Origin: Symbiodinium natans
Lineage: Eukaryota > Sar > Dinophyceae > Suessiales > Symbiodiniaceae
NCBI GenBank assembly: GCA_905221605.1
Contig: CAJNDS010002271.1
Span: 67,001-131,000, forward strand
DNA length: 64,000 nucleotides
Reading direction: 5' to 3'
Positions within the stretch are counted from its first letter, which is position 1, and each line of letters opens with the position of its first letter. Made by a program: the position numbers and the translations under genes. Of this stretch, positions 1 to 10,630 are shown one piece after another. Below the pieces are notes generated by a model. It had not been told where the DNA came from. It saw nothing but the letters and a program-made list of their open reading frames with translations, and made no database searches.

Positions 1-78
1 GACAGCGGCGCGAGCGGCGCCGAGATCAAAGAGGAGGGCACTCCGGGCTACGGCGAGGCCCGTGTGAAAGCCATGTAA
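1..78 (+). CDS. Possible 3' end of a coding exon cut by the window edge
   Basis: Frame 1 is open from the first base to a TAA at 76-78 and reads about 25 residues rich in Gly, Glu and Ala, ending ARVKAM. The stretch is very GC-rich compared with the AT-richer DNA that follows, which is typical of exons in this window. It could be a C-terminus or an exon whose donor lies just before the stop. Nothing identifies a family. Confidence 0.25.
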   Translation, partial: DSGASGAEIKEEGTPGYGEARVKAM

Positions 79-531
79 AAGTTAAACGCCATGTCGGCCG
101 GCCCCTTCCTAAGTCTCGTTGGTGTTTGTCGAGCATCCTCTTTATGATTTTGTTTATTTTGTTCTTTCTTTGCTGTACAAACGGCATCAAGCCAAGAATA
201 CATGTGGGATGGCCATGGCCCAGACACATGCAGTGTTACAATCTCTCAACAATCCATCGCCGGTCCATGATCCACACCTCTTGAATGTTTGCCATGTTCT
301 TGAGTCTTGTTTTATTACAAGATCATGCAAGCATGACACGACGCGCGCCAAGCCAGCATGCAAGGGATTCTCCAGCCCAAACGCAAAGACATAGGTGTTG
401 CCCATTGTTGCACCTATCTGCAAGCTGCAAGCCTTGCCTGCAACAATGACTTGCAGAACGCTTGAGAGCTTCACAAGGGCTCGCAGGAGAGCGAGCAGTT
501 GAGCTCAACTGCCTGCCTCTCTGCCTCTGCA
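79..531. other. Stretch without a supported gene
   Basis: AT-richer, no convincing exon on either strand. It ends in a pyrimidine-rich tract and CTCTGCAG that serves as the acceptor of the next exon, so it is at least partly intron. Confidence 0.4.
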
Positions 532-805
532 GGTTCTGCGCCGGGTCGTGGCATCTCCGGAGGGCCGCGCGCTGCGGCGCATCCTTGTGGACTTGGACTC
601 TCGGGCGGTGCTGCTGGGCCTGGCAGGCCCCAAAGGGGCAAAGCTCCGATCCGTGGCGTCCCAAGCCCTCGCCGGACACCTGAAGAACTTCAAGGCCTCG
701 AAGAGCAAGCCGACGAGCAAGCCGAAGGGCAAGCCGAACAGGAAAGCCGGCTACGAGGCAAGGCAACTGGAGAGAGAGAAGCAAGCACTAAGGGTCGCCG
801 CCTGA
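532..805 (+). CDS. Terminal exon of an unidentified gene with a basic C-terminal tail
   Basis: After the acceptor CTCTGCAG the frame reads VLRRVVASPEGRALRRIL and continues for about 90 residues to TGA at 803-805. The first 55 residues are helical and Leu/Arg/Val-rich; the next 20 are a Lys/Pro/Ser tail with repeated KPK-type motifs of the kind seen in nucleic-acid-binding or nucleolar proteins. Codons mostly end in C or G and local GC is much higher than the flanks, both supporting real coding. I do not recognise the family, and upstream exons would lie outside the window or in the AT-richer DNA before it. Confidence 0.5.
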
Positions 806-1668
806 GTGTGTTTTTGAGGGCAGTATACACATTCGTGACTCGTGTTCGACAGCTAACGAAGGGCTCACAGCGGGATCTAAAAGTCCAAAATGCGGCAATG
901 CGGCAATGCGTTCTCTCGGAGCCGAGGTGATCCGTGGTGTTCAGTTTCAGCGCTTCCGTGGCTTCCGCGCCGTGCGCCTCGGAGTCGAGAGCGAGTCTCT
1001 AGCGGCTCTCTCGCGAGGCTCTAGCGGCTAGCGGATGAGTAGAGTGACTGTGTCTGTCGGAGACCGGCAGAAAAAGTAGCAGAGCAGAACCGAGGACGGC
1101 CGCCGCCGCCTTCCTGGGTCTCACAGCCAGGGTCTCCTTTTCGGCTTTGTTCAAGGCCGTTCGATTTTCGGGCCACAGAACACCTGAAGCGAGATAGCAT
1201 CTCTGCGTGTTCTCTGCGTTTTCCCCGTGTTTGGGCCCCCCCCCAAAACATCTTCGAGGTGTTTCCGTCGAATTCGTGTCAGGAAGCATGCCGAGCACTT
1301 CCCCTTTGCCAAAGTTGCACATTGGGCAACCGCTAGCGGCAGTTAACCAGTTAACAGCAGCCAAGTACGTCCTCTGCACGATGGAGTCCCGTGCGGCGCC
1401 CCGCGAAGCCTGGAGCGCCCACACTGAAGTGTCAGCAGCTCTCGGGCTCTCGGGAGGCGCCCATTTGAAGGCACTTCGCTCGCGCTGCAAGCGCTGCAAA
1501 AATTCTGCCATCTCTGGTGTGCTCGAGTATGTAACTCGATCCACCTGAATGGAGCAACGGATTGCAATGATGCCAGCGGACGAAAGGGCCTTGTTTGGTT
1601 CGCTGTTTTGTGCACTTGCGTGCGCCTACGGCCTACGTGCGCCTACGTGTGCTTGTGGCTGTGGCCAG
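806..1668. other. Intergenic or intronic DNA, exon status unclear
   Basis: Around 1380-1545 both strands have long open frames with acceptable codons, so neither can be chosen. Short arginine/serine-like direct repeats (ctagcggctctc) occur near 1000-1030. No RNA gene is seen. Confidence 0.3.
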
Positions 1669-2768
1669 GCGACGGAAAGGACAGTGGTGCAGGAACCGCC
1701 AGAAGTTTGGAGGCCCGTGAAGCTGGATCTGTCTCCCCCAAGAGTGTTGGGGTCTGTATCATGTACATCAATGTCTATTTTTCTGCCTTTTCACAATGAG
1801 CAGACTCTGAGTCTGAGGAGTGAGCAGATCCAATTTTGGGGCAAAAACAATTTTGCTGGAATCCGCTGGTTTGTTCGCGAAGGAGCCCTTGGAAACTTGG
1901 AAAGAATTGGAAAGGGATGGAAAGGGAAATGCAAACAGTCAAACAGTCATATGCACGGGTCTGCTTTCCGAGTACGATTCGGGGCGCACTACCTCTTCTT
2001 GCTTCGAGCGGAGTTTTAGGGTCTCTTTTTGCGTCTCCCTCGGAGTTGCGGAAGCTCCTTTGAGACATTTTTCATGTTCGGGCACTGTGTGGAACGGACA
2101 AGGAATGGAGAGGAAGTGGGGGTCGCCTGTCAGTTTTGCGTTTTGCAGCCCCGCAAACAGCGAGGTCCGCTCTTTGACTCTGATTTCTAGGCCCTAGGCA
2201 GCCCCAGCAAATGATGTAAAGAGGGGAGTCCCCCATGCCTGGGAGGCAGCAGCTCCAGAAAGACATGGTTCCTCAGGAGGCTTTGGTAGCCGCTTCGAGG
2301 TGGAGACCCCTTCACAACACTCTCACAACCCTGCGCCCTGCATTCACAAACGGTTCTCCATGTGCGATGAACTGCCACACTGTGGGTGCGGTTGTGGGAT
2401 GCTGTTCCTCTCGGCATGTCACGAGGTCTGAGTGGAGGCGCCAGCACCGCACCCGCGAGGAGCAAGAGACGCGGTGGCGCCGGCAGTTGACGCTTTCGGC
2501 TGCAAAAATCAGAGAGAGGAACTGTGCAATTTTTGTGAATCTGAGAGCAGTCAATTATAAGTCTGATGGCACCCAAGGTTTGAAGGTTTAGCGCTTTGCT
2601 CTCGCCATGTCCAGCTCAAGTTGTGCTGAGGAGGCACCAACAGCGAGGCCCTGAATCAGAAGGCGCTGGGCCGTTGAGTAATCCAGTGTTGTGAAGGGGG
2701 GGGAGCACGTGTGGCCCGAGAAGAAACGCAATGGTTTGTCGCTGTCAAGCTGCAGCAAGCATGTGGCA
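1669..2768 (+). CDS. Candidate spliced gene, five phase-consistent exons, unknown product
   Basis: Proposed exons: 1669-1751, 2149-2164 (16 nt), 2198-2299, 2445-2534 and 2706-2768. Each is bounded by AG acceptors and GT donors, and the reading phase agrees at all four junctions. Pieces read VVQEPPEVWRPVKLDL, KRGVPHAWEAAAPERHG, a charged REEQETRWRRQ helix, and EKKRNGLSLSSCSKHVA. The last exon ends at a strong donor (GCA|GTAAGC) at 2769, immediately before the 48-bp satellite; the next usable acceptor (TTTTCCTTGCAG) is at 6319, after it. The product is not recognised. The 16-nt exon is the weakest link, and the true start is not found. Confidence 0.4.
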
Positions 2769-3011
2769 GTAAGCAGCAAGCGCGGAAAATCACAAGGCCT
2801 GTGGCCTTTTTTGGCCACTCAAAGCAGTTGTCTTGTCAGGTACATTTCAGAGTGCCGGCCTTGGCGTTGACCAGTGTTGTGCGAGACAGTGTCGCAGTGT
2901 TGTTACTCTCTTGCCATAATCAGCGCATGTATTGGCATGTATGGCCTTCTCATGATCGCAACAACTCCGGTTTTGTTGCAAGAGTGCCCAGCTGGCACCT
3001 GATGTCACCCA

Positions 3012-6000
3012 GACAACGGAGCACCGGGGCTGCTCGCAGCGAAGGGTTGTGGCTAACCCTTCGCTGAAGCACCGGGGCTGCCCTCAGTGAAGGGTTGTGG
3101 CTAACCCTTCACTGAAGCACCGGGGCTGCTCTCAGCAAAGGGTTGTGGACTGAAGCATGGGGGACTGCTCTCAGTGAAGGGTTGTGGCTAACCCTTCACT
3201 GAAGCATGGGGGCTGCTTGCAGTGAAGGGTTGTGGCTAACCCTTCACTGAGGGCTTCTTGCAGTCACGGGTTGTGGAAGACCCTTCACTGAAGCATGGGG
3301 GCTGCTCGCAGTGAAGGGTTGTGGCTTACCTTTCACTGAAGCATGGGGGCTGCTCGCACTGAAGGGTTGTGGCTAACCCTTCACTGAAGCACCGAGGCTG
3401 CTCTCAGTGAAGGATTGTGGCTAACCCTTCGCTGAAGTGCACAAGCTGCTCTTAGTGAAGGGTTGTGGCCAACCCTTCACTGAAGCGTGGGGGCTGCTCT
3501 CAGTGAAGGGTTGTGGCCAACCCTTCACTGAAGCGTGGGGGCTGCTCGCAGTGAAGGGTTGCGGCTAACCCTTTACTAAAGCACCAGGGCTGCTCTCAGT
3601 GAAGGGCTGTGGTAAACCCTTCACTGAAGCGTGGGGGCTGCTCGACCCTTCACTGAAGCACCGGGGCTGCTCTCAGTGAAGGGTTGTGGCCAACCCTTCA
3701 CTGAAGCGTGGGGGCTGCTCTCAGTGAAGGGTTGTGGCTAACCCTTCACTGTTGCGGGCTGCTCTCAGTCAAGGGTTGTGGCCAACCCTTCACTGAAGCG
3801 TGGGGGCTGCTCTCAGTGAAGGGTTGTGGCTAACCCTTCATTGCAGCGTGGGGGCTGCTCGCAGTGAAGGGTTGTGGCTAACCCTTCACTGAAGCACCGG
3901 GGCTGCTCTCAGTGAAGGGTTGTGGTAAACCCTTCACTGAAGCACCGGGGCTGCTCTCAGTGAAGGGTTGTGGCTAACCCTTCACTGAAGCGTGGGGGCT
4001 GCTCGCAAAGAAGGGTTGCGTAGCGCCGGGGCGCGTAGCACCGGAGCTGCTCTCAGTGAAGGGTTGTGGCCAACCCTTCACTGAAGCACCGGGGCCGCTC
4101 TCAGTGAAGGGTTGTGGCCAACCCTTCACTGAAGCACCGGGGCTGCTCGCAGTGAAGGGTTGTGGCTAACCCTTCACCATAGCACCGGGGCTGCTCTCAG
4201 TGAAGGGTTGTGGCCAACCCTTCACTGAAGCGTGGGGCTGCTCTTAGTGAAGGGTTGTGGCTAATCCTTCACTGAAGCGTGGGGGCTGCTCTCAGTGAAG
4301 GGTTGTGGCCAACCCTTCACTGAAGCGTGGGGGCTGCTCTCAGTGAAGGGTTGTGGCGAACCCTTCACTGAAGCGTGGGGGCTGCCCTTAGTGAATGTTT
4401 CTGGGCAACCCTTCACTGAAGCACCGGGGCTGCTCTCAGTGAAGGGTTGTGGCCAACCCTTCACTGAAGCGTGGGGGCTGCTCTTAGTGAAGGGTTGTGG
4501 CCAACCCTTCACTGAAGCGTGGGGGCTGCTCTCAGTGAAGGGTTGTGGCCAACCCTTCACTGAAGCGTGGGGGCTGCTCTTAGTGAATGGTTCTGGCCAA
4601 CCCTTCACAGAAGCACCGGGGCTGCTCTCAGTGAAGGGTTGTGGCCAACCCTTCACTGAAGCGTGGGGGCTGCTCTCAGTGAAGGGTTGTGGCGAACCCT
4701 TCACTGAAGCGTGGGGGCTGCTCTCAGTGAAGGGTTGTGGCCAACCCTTGACTGAAGCTTGGGGGCTGCTCTTCGTGAAGGGTTGTGGCGAACCCTTCAC
4801 TGAAGCGTGGGGGCTGCTCTCAGTGAAGGGTTGTGGCCAACCCTTCACTGAAGCGTGGGGGCTGCTCTTAGTGAAGGGTTGTGGCGAACCCTTCACTGAA
4901 GCGCGGGGCTGCTCTCAGTGAAGGGTTGTGGCCAACCCTTCACTGAAGCGTGGGGGCTGCTCTTCGTGAAGGGTTGTGGCGAACCCTTCACTGAAGCGTG
5001 GGGGCTGCTCTCAGTGAAGGGTTGTGGCCGACCCTTCACTGAAGCGTGAGGGCTGCTCTTAGTGAAGGGTTGTGGCGAACCCTTCACTGAAGCGTGGGGG
5101 CTGCTCTCAGTGAAGGGTTGTGGCCAACCCTTCACTGAAGCGTGGGGGCTGCTCTTAGTGAAGGGTTGTGGCGAACCCTTCACTGAAGCGCGGGGCTGCT
5201 CTCAGTGAAGGGTTGTGGCCAACCCTTCACTGAAGCGTGGGGGCTGCTCTTAGTGAAGGGTTGTGGCGAACCCTTCACTGAAGCGTGGGGGCTGCTCTCA
5301 GTGAAGGGTTGTGGCCGACCCTTCACTGAAGCGTGAGGGCTGCTCTTAGTGAAGGGTTGTGGCGCACCCCTCACTGAAGCGTGGGGGCTGCTCTCAGTGA
5401 AGGGTTGTGGCCAACCCTTCACTGAAGCGTGGGGGCTGCTCTTAGTGAAGGGTTGTGGCGAACCCTTCACTGAAGCGTGGGGGCTGCTCTCAGTGAAGGG
5501 TTGTGGCCGACCCATCACTGAAGCGTGAGGGCTGCTCTTAGTGAAGGGTTGTGGCGAACCCTTCACTGAAGCGTGGGGGCTGCTCTCAGTGAAGGGTTGT
5601 GGCCAACCCTTCACTGAAGCGTGGGGGCTGCTCTTAGTGAAGGGTTGTGGCGAACCCTTCACTGAAGCGTGGGGGCTGCTCTCAGTGAAGGGTTGTGGCC
5701 AACCCTTCACTGAAGCGTGAGGGCTGCTCTTAGTGAAGGGTTGTGGCGAACCCTTCACTGAAGCGTGGGGGCTGCTCTCAGTGAAGGGTTGTGGCCAACC
5801 CTTCACTGAAGCGTGGGGGCTGCTCTTAGTGAAGGGTTGTGGCCGCCGACCCTTCACTGAAGCGTGAGGGCTGCTCTTAGTGAAGGGTTGTGGCGAACCC
5901 TTCACTGAAGCGTGGGGGCTGCTCTCAGTGAAGGGTTGTGGCCAACCCTTCACTGAAGCGTGGGGGCTGCTCTTAGTGAAGGGTTGTGGCGAACCCTTCA

Positions 6001-6258
6001 CTGAAGCGTGGGGGCTGCTCTCAGTGAAGGGTTGTGGCCAACCCTTCACTGAAGCGTGGGGGCTGCTCTTAGTGAAGGGTTGTGGCGAACCCTTCACTGA
6101 AGCGTGGGGGCTGCTCTCAGTGAAGGGTTGTGGCCAACCCTTCACTGAAGGGTTGTGGCGAACCCTTCACTGAAGCGTGGCTCGCAGTGAAGGGTTGTGG
6201 CCAACCCTTCACTGAAGCACCGGTGCTGCTCTCAGTGAAGGGTTGTGGCTAACCCTTC
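3012..6258. repeat. 48-bp hairpin satellite, about 67 tandem copies
   Basis: The unit is about 48 bp: a GCGTGGGGGCTGCT spacer followed by an almost perfect palindrome with 12-bp arms (CAGTGAAGGGTT / AACCCTTCACTG) around a six-base GTGGCC-type loop. The first third is heterogeneous (CACCGGGG, GTGGCTAACC and truncated units). From about 4260 to 6140 units alternate strictly between two types, CTCTCAGTG...GGCCAACC and CTCTTAGTG...GGCGAACC, giving a 96-bp higher-order repeat. Since 48 is a multiple of 3 and units lack stops, frames stay open on both strands with a 16-residue period. By splice-site logic the array lies inside an intron running 2769-6319. Confidence 0.95.
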
Positions 6259-6319
6259 GCGGGCCTTGCATCAACAGATCGCAACCGATCGCAACTTCAA
6301 CCTTGTTTTCCTTGCAGAT

Positions 6320-6800
6320 TTGTGAGTATTGGTGGTTTCAAAGCAAACATCATAGAACTCCGTTGGCAACATGTATCCCACCCAGAACTGCTTCGTTCTC
6401 TCAGGTGCGGCAGAGACCGCCTCCGTCATCCCAGCAGGATTCGTGGATTCGTGAGAAGAACAGGGCACAAATGGTGTACTATGGTGTACACATCTGAAAA
6501 GATTCTGCAAACGATCCGGAGAGACGTGAGAGGACTCCGGCCAGCCAAGTGCATTGGTGACAGCCTGCAGCTTACGGGGCAGCAAGCGGCGGTGTCGCGC
6601 ACGCGCGCCCTTTGCTGGTCTCCAGTGACTCCAGTGAGCACTTGGAGCGCATCCCCCCTAGAGTGGGAAGCTGCATGCAGCTACATGCAGCTACATGCAG
6701 CTACATGCAGCTACATGCAGTTTGCGGGGAGAAGCTGTGGGAATCCTGGCGCAAAAAGTGTCCAAATCTCACAAACTGCTGGGCCGAGTATGGGGCACAA
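6320..6800 (+). CDS. Candidate exons downstream of the satellite, unknown product
   Basis: Three pieces look coding. From the acceptor at 6319 a phase-0 exon reads ICEYWWFQSKHHRTPLAT to a donor near 6410. A second, in another frame (about 6468-6612), reads TSEKILQTIRRDVRGLRPAK. A third after the 10-bp repeat (about 6722-6800) reads CGEKLWESWRKKCPNLTNC and meets a GT donor at 6801. Their boundaries cannot be fixed by phase because the third exon has several alternative acceptors. They probably belong with the exons at 1669-2768 and 6925-7976, all on the same strand. Product unknown; Trp- and Lys-rich. Confidence 0.4.
6665..6722. repeat. 10-bp tandem repeat containing splice-acceptor-like AGs
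   Basis: About five copies of (A)TGCAGCTAC. Every unit holds a TGCAG that could serve as a 3' splice site, and the period of 10 shifts the reading phase by one at each step. Confidence 0.8.
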
Positions 6801-6924
6801 AACGTCCCTTCAAGTCCCGGGAGTGATGACGGTGTGAAGCACGGTGAAGCACGTTTGTTTGGATGTTTTTTGATGGCTTTCCTGAGGCTTCCCCGACGGC
6901 ATTAAGCTTCCGCTCTTTGGGCAG

Positions 6925-7976
6925 GCCGGAACATGGCCGCTCGCGTTCGCACGCCGTGAGCACCAAGGGATCTCTTTGGAGTTACTCAGTTCTCTTCGTT
7001 CTTCATGCGTTTTGGTCTCTCAGTCTCATTCTAATTTTAACGCTACGCGACCCGCCTCGGCCCGGCCCAGCGCATCCGCGTGAGCATGGTGATTCCGCAG
7101 CGCCCAAGTCGCTGGACCCCAAGCAATAAGGGTTGGGTTGAGGGTTGAGGGTTGAGGGTTCCGGGTTTATGGTTATGGTTTGGGGTTTGGGGTTGAGGGT
7201 TAGTTTAGGGCTCAAGGTTCTGCTTTAATCGAGAAGTGCCTTTGCTCTCTCATTCGGAGAGGATCTGCCGGATCCCATTTGGACGCTGAACACCCCGTGG
7301 TTGGAACGCCTGCGCAACGGGCCTCCGCCCCCGAAGGCAAGGCGTCAGCCAAAAGAGCAGTCAAGTAATGAGCAGGGGGCGCGCCGTCCCAAAAAAAGAT
7401 GCTCAGAACTCACAGCGCTGTGTTTTGGTGCGCAGGAGGAGACTCCGTGGTTGCATGAGGATGACGAGTCGTGGGATTCCGAGAGCGACAGCGAGATCAG
7501 AAGTCTCAAGTGTGGCTTCCATCCTTTCTTTGAGAGAGAGAGCCTGTCTTCCTTTAGAAGAGAGCCTGTCTTCCTTCAGAGGAGCTCATATTCGGGCTGA
7601 GTCTGATAAGTTTCGTTCCTTTCAGTGTGGAGGCCCTGACTTTATCTGCGCAGGCATTTCCAAAATGCATTGAGCTACGCAGCATCGCTCTGGACAACAC
7701 GTTGCGCCATTTGGCACAGCAAACACTGACACAGCAGCAGCAGACGCCAAATCACAATGGACCTCTTGGGGCCAAAGCACAGTGGCGCTTTGGCTGCACC
7801 CACCTTGGCCGTTAAGAACTCACCATCCGCACGCGTAGCTCTCTTTGAAACCTTGAAAGGCACCCGCTGCGCCAGAAGCTCACCTTGGCCACCGTCACAG
7901 GCGCCTCGAAGAGGAGCAGCAGAGCATCCCCAAGAGCTCAAATGTTTCACTTCGAGAGCTGAGAGGCGACCTGTGA
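6925..7976 (+). CDS. Candidate spliced gene (six exons), unknown product
   Basis: Exons: about 6925-6948 (GTWPLAF), about 7072-7122 (RIRVSMVIPQRPSRWTP), 7260-7336 (DLPDPIWTLNTPWLERLRN), 7436-7509 (TPWLHEDDESWDSESDSE), 7626-7781 (an all-helical segment with ALTLSAQAFPKC and a QQQQ run) and 7901-7976 (RLEEEQQSIPKSS, stop TGA 7974-7976). Phases agree at the last four junctions. Donors at 7123 and 7337 are GC (GCAATA, GCAAGG); those at 7510 and 7782 are GT. The intron 7123-7259 begins with telomere-like heptamers. Acidic, helical, probably soluble; not recognised. It may be the 3' part of the gene that starts at 1669. Confidence 0.5.
7032..7220 (+). repeat. Dispersed 189-bp element, copy 1 (exon-like half plus telomere-like half)
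   Basis: Almost identical, in inverted orientation, to 43781-43970. The first 90 bp is GC-rich and includes the exon ending at 7122; the rest is a degenerate run of GGGTTGAGGGTT / GGGTTTAGGG heptamers. Ends are sharp (TAATTTTAACGCTACGCG to GGGCTCAAGGTTC). No target-site duplication or terminal inverted repeat is visible. Confidence 0.85.
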
Positions 7977-8015
7977 TCTGTTCTGTTCTTCCGTGTTCTG
8001 TTCTGGGCAGAGCGT

Positions 8016-8021
8016 CTTATC

Positions 8022-8055
<34 letters not shown>

Positions 8056-8135
8056 CCTCGGACGTCGCGCGCCTTTCGGGGCGGCCTTCCCTTCGGGGGG
8101 GGCTATGCGTGCAGGAGAGAGAGAGAGAGAGAGCG
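8016..8135. repeat. (GA)n microsatellites
   Basis: Two GA runs, about 8022-8046 and 8115-8133, separated by a GC-rich stretch. The region 7977-8988 otherwise holds no exon I can support. Confidence 0.85.
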
Positions 8136-8988
8136 CGCAATCGTGTGGCCAAAAGAAAGGAAGCGTCTGAGATCTGATCTGAAAGGGGCCTTGATGAAAC
8201 ACGGTGGACCGAATCGAGAGTAGAATTTGACGTGGTAGTTTCTTTTTGATGCGTATACGTGAAGAATGCATGGAATCTGTTAGAGAGGAAGACTCAATCG
8301 AAGAGCATCTTTGCCAAAGAATCTTTGCCTGAGAGGAGTTCGGCCCTGGAGTGAGGGGGGGAGGCCTGTTCAGGCACCGCGTCCCAGTTGATCCTTGCGT
8401 GTCGTGTGCTTCTCCATTATACTTCACCAGGGCCCGGTGTTCTGTTCTGTACCCACACCAACAGACCTGAACACTGTAGTAGTAGGATTGCTTCTCCGCT
8501 TATTTCGCTGACCTTGACTACCTTGGTTCAGCTGTCCAAGCATGCGTAGCTTGGTGCAACCAACACGGTTGCAGTCCTGTCGGGTTCGAATTGGGGACCT
8601 CCATGACGGCGACGTTTGAAATGGCCCTTGGTGAGGTTCGTTCTGGGCCCGGAGGGAGGGCCTGCTGCAACAAGAGCCGCCCCCTGCTGCTAAGAAGCAA
8701 GCCTTGTTGCTTATAAAAGTCAAATAACTGAGCTGCAAGTAAGCATCAGAGCACAGTTTCTACAGAGACATGGACAGCGCGTCTCAAACCCAGCATCCTT
8801 TCTGACTGATCCTGACAAGCCGAAACTTTGCCCTGAGTCTTCCGCCACAAGCTGAGAAGCACGAAGTGCCACAAATGCTCCCCCTCCTCCCCCTTCCCTC
8901 GCCCCCTTTTCGCTTTGCACTTTGCAGACTTTTTTTTGCATCAGAATTCGCTTTAGAACTTCTGTTCCGAGAGTTCAACTCGCGAGGC

Positions 8989-9852
8989 TCACAGCATGTG
9001 CTTGGGCACATCCACGGAACCCAATGTTAAATCGGCCTTGGGCCGCAAATCTGCATACTCGGCATAGTCAAGAATGAAGGACTGATGGTGATGGCCTCGG
9101 CTGCGAATGCTTAGAGCACAGATACGACACTTCATGATACTGCCTTCCGCGAGTCCACAAGCGGAGCTTGACGCGCATTTCTCTCCTGAAAAGAAGACAT
9201 GCAAACCGCCGGAGCTGGATGGACACCCAGGAGAGGGACCCGGGATGGGGGACTAGAAAGATGTGGATGTCATTGTAGAGATAGGTTGTGACGCGGTATC
9301 CCCAAAAAGCCAACTGCTCAAACTGCAGTTGCCTTGCGAAAGGAGGAACCCCAGCCAGGCAAATCCCGCCTTGGCGGGTGGCTGAAGCAGCTCGACATTC
9401 GACATATCTCTGAACGCACTCGTGTGAGCCTCCATTTAAACCGTAAGAGCAGCAGGACATATGCTTGGACCCTGTCAAGGTCAACAGCTGCTTCTTTGGA
9501 AGGCCATGTCAAGGACGGTGAACCATGTCTGTGTGTTTAGCAAAATCTGAGATTTGTTCAGCCAAGTCCATTTTGCCACGAAACCGAAGCATGAGCTCGA
9601 GCGGCCTGTTTGGCGAAAAGGCGCGAGATTGGACTCCACAGCACCAGCAGACCCTGTCCCGACAGACCCAAGTGTATCGAACTCTGCCTGTGGACAATGA
9701 TCCACGTGTCACGTTGTGAGTTCGGCATACAAGTCACCTCAAGCATGGGACAAGTTGTGAAAAGTCAGTGATTCTCAGAGAACGGGTCTGCCACTTCCGC
9801 TTCAGTGGAGACAGCACGTTTGCTGCGCATTGAAACGTCGTTCCGATCAGTT
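8989..9852 (-). CDS. Candidate spliced gene (four exons), unknown product
   Basis: Read on the minus strand: exon about 9776-9852 (STEAEVADPFSE), exon 9524-9605 (LELMLRFRGKMDLAEQISDF), exon 9144-9322 (FWGYRVTTYLYNDIHIFL, then a basic MRVKLRLWTRG), and terminal exon 8989-9100 (FILDYAEYADLRPKADLTLG, TGA at 8989-8991). The last intron, 9101-9143, is 43 nt with a GC donor (GCAGTA) and a GCAG acceptor, in phase. The first junction would need a GA donor and is less certain; an exon is probably missing between 9322 and 9524. Codons favour C/G endings. No family recognised; a GHHHQ run occurs near the C-terminus. Confidence 0.5.
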
Positions 9853-10149
9853 CTGGGAGACGCAAATTTGTTTGACAGAAGCAGTTGCGTGTTGAAGTGA
9901 GTTGAACTGACTAAGGGCTCAGATGTGCTCTCAGGAGATCCGGGCCAATTCAAAGCTCATTGCTGCAGACATCCAGAATGCGCATCAGGAGGCGCGGGGC
10001 TCTGCTTTGCTCGCTTTCTAAGAGCCACGTGCAGCCGTTCAGGCCAAGACCAAGATCCAAAAGTCTTTGGCAGGCGCATAGCTGCCGTGGCTCCATGTTC
10101 ATCCCACACCAAAATTCACAACACAATGCAGAGTGGTTCCACACCTCAG

Positions 10150-10345
10150 AGAGGTGGTGTTCTGGCCCCTGGCCTGGAGGAGGCGCCCCTTCTCTCTTTT
10201 TGGGGGAGGGGAGAGGGCAGAGGGCAGCTGAGAGCTGAGAGAGCACAACCGGTTGTGCGGTTGTGCAAAACGAGAGAGAGGTCCACATCGACGTCACCTT
10301 CGAGGAGGCGCCCTCTTGGACCGCTGGGGGGGGGGGGGGGAGAAT
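10150..10345 (+). other. Possible exon running into a poly-G tract
   Basis: The plus strand reads NEREVHIDVTFEEAPSWTAGG up to a G-run at 10325-10340. Composition is coding-like but no clean splice pair fits and the opposite strand is also open, so I leave it as a candidate only. Confidence 0.25.
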
Positions 10346-10630
10346 TTGCTTCTCCTTCCAAATAAGTTCTCAGACTCAGAGCCAAACAAAACCCACACAG
10401 AGACGACCTGAGAAGGGAGCGAAAAGGAAAGACATTTAGCCCACCCTTTAGCCCAAGATTGAGAAGCGCCTGGCGCTTTGGTCGAAGACGGATTGTCGCT
10501 AATTGTCACATTCTTGAACGCCCCAGCCTTAACACTGGCCTGTGAAGTTCAGACAAAGAGCAAGCCAGAGACTGCGGCTCAGCCGTCTAGGGGATCTAAC
10601 ACTTGTACCGGTCCTCGGAAGCAATCCCAG

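Noticed and set aside
4261-6173. Long repeat-protein frames on both strands of the 48-bp satellite (SSPHASVKGWPQPF-type repeats)
   Set aside because: They follow automatically from a stop-free 48-bp unit, occur on both strands and have no codon bias. The array is flanked by splice sites of a surrounding gene.
8560-8610. GGGTTCGAATTGGGG resembling a tRNA T-loop
   Set aside because: The T-stem arms do not pair and no acceptor stem, D-arm or anticodon arm can be drawn. GGTTCAAGTCCC near 34168 on the minus strand failed for the same reason.
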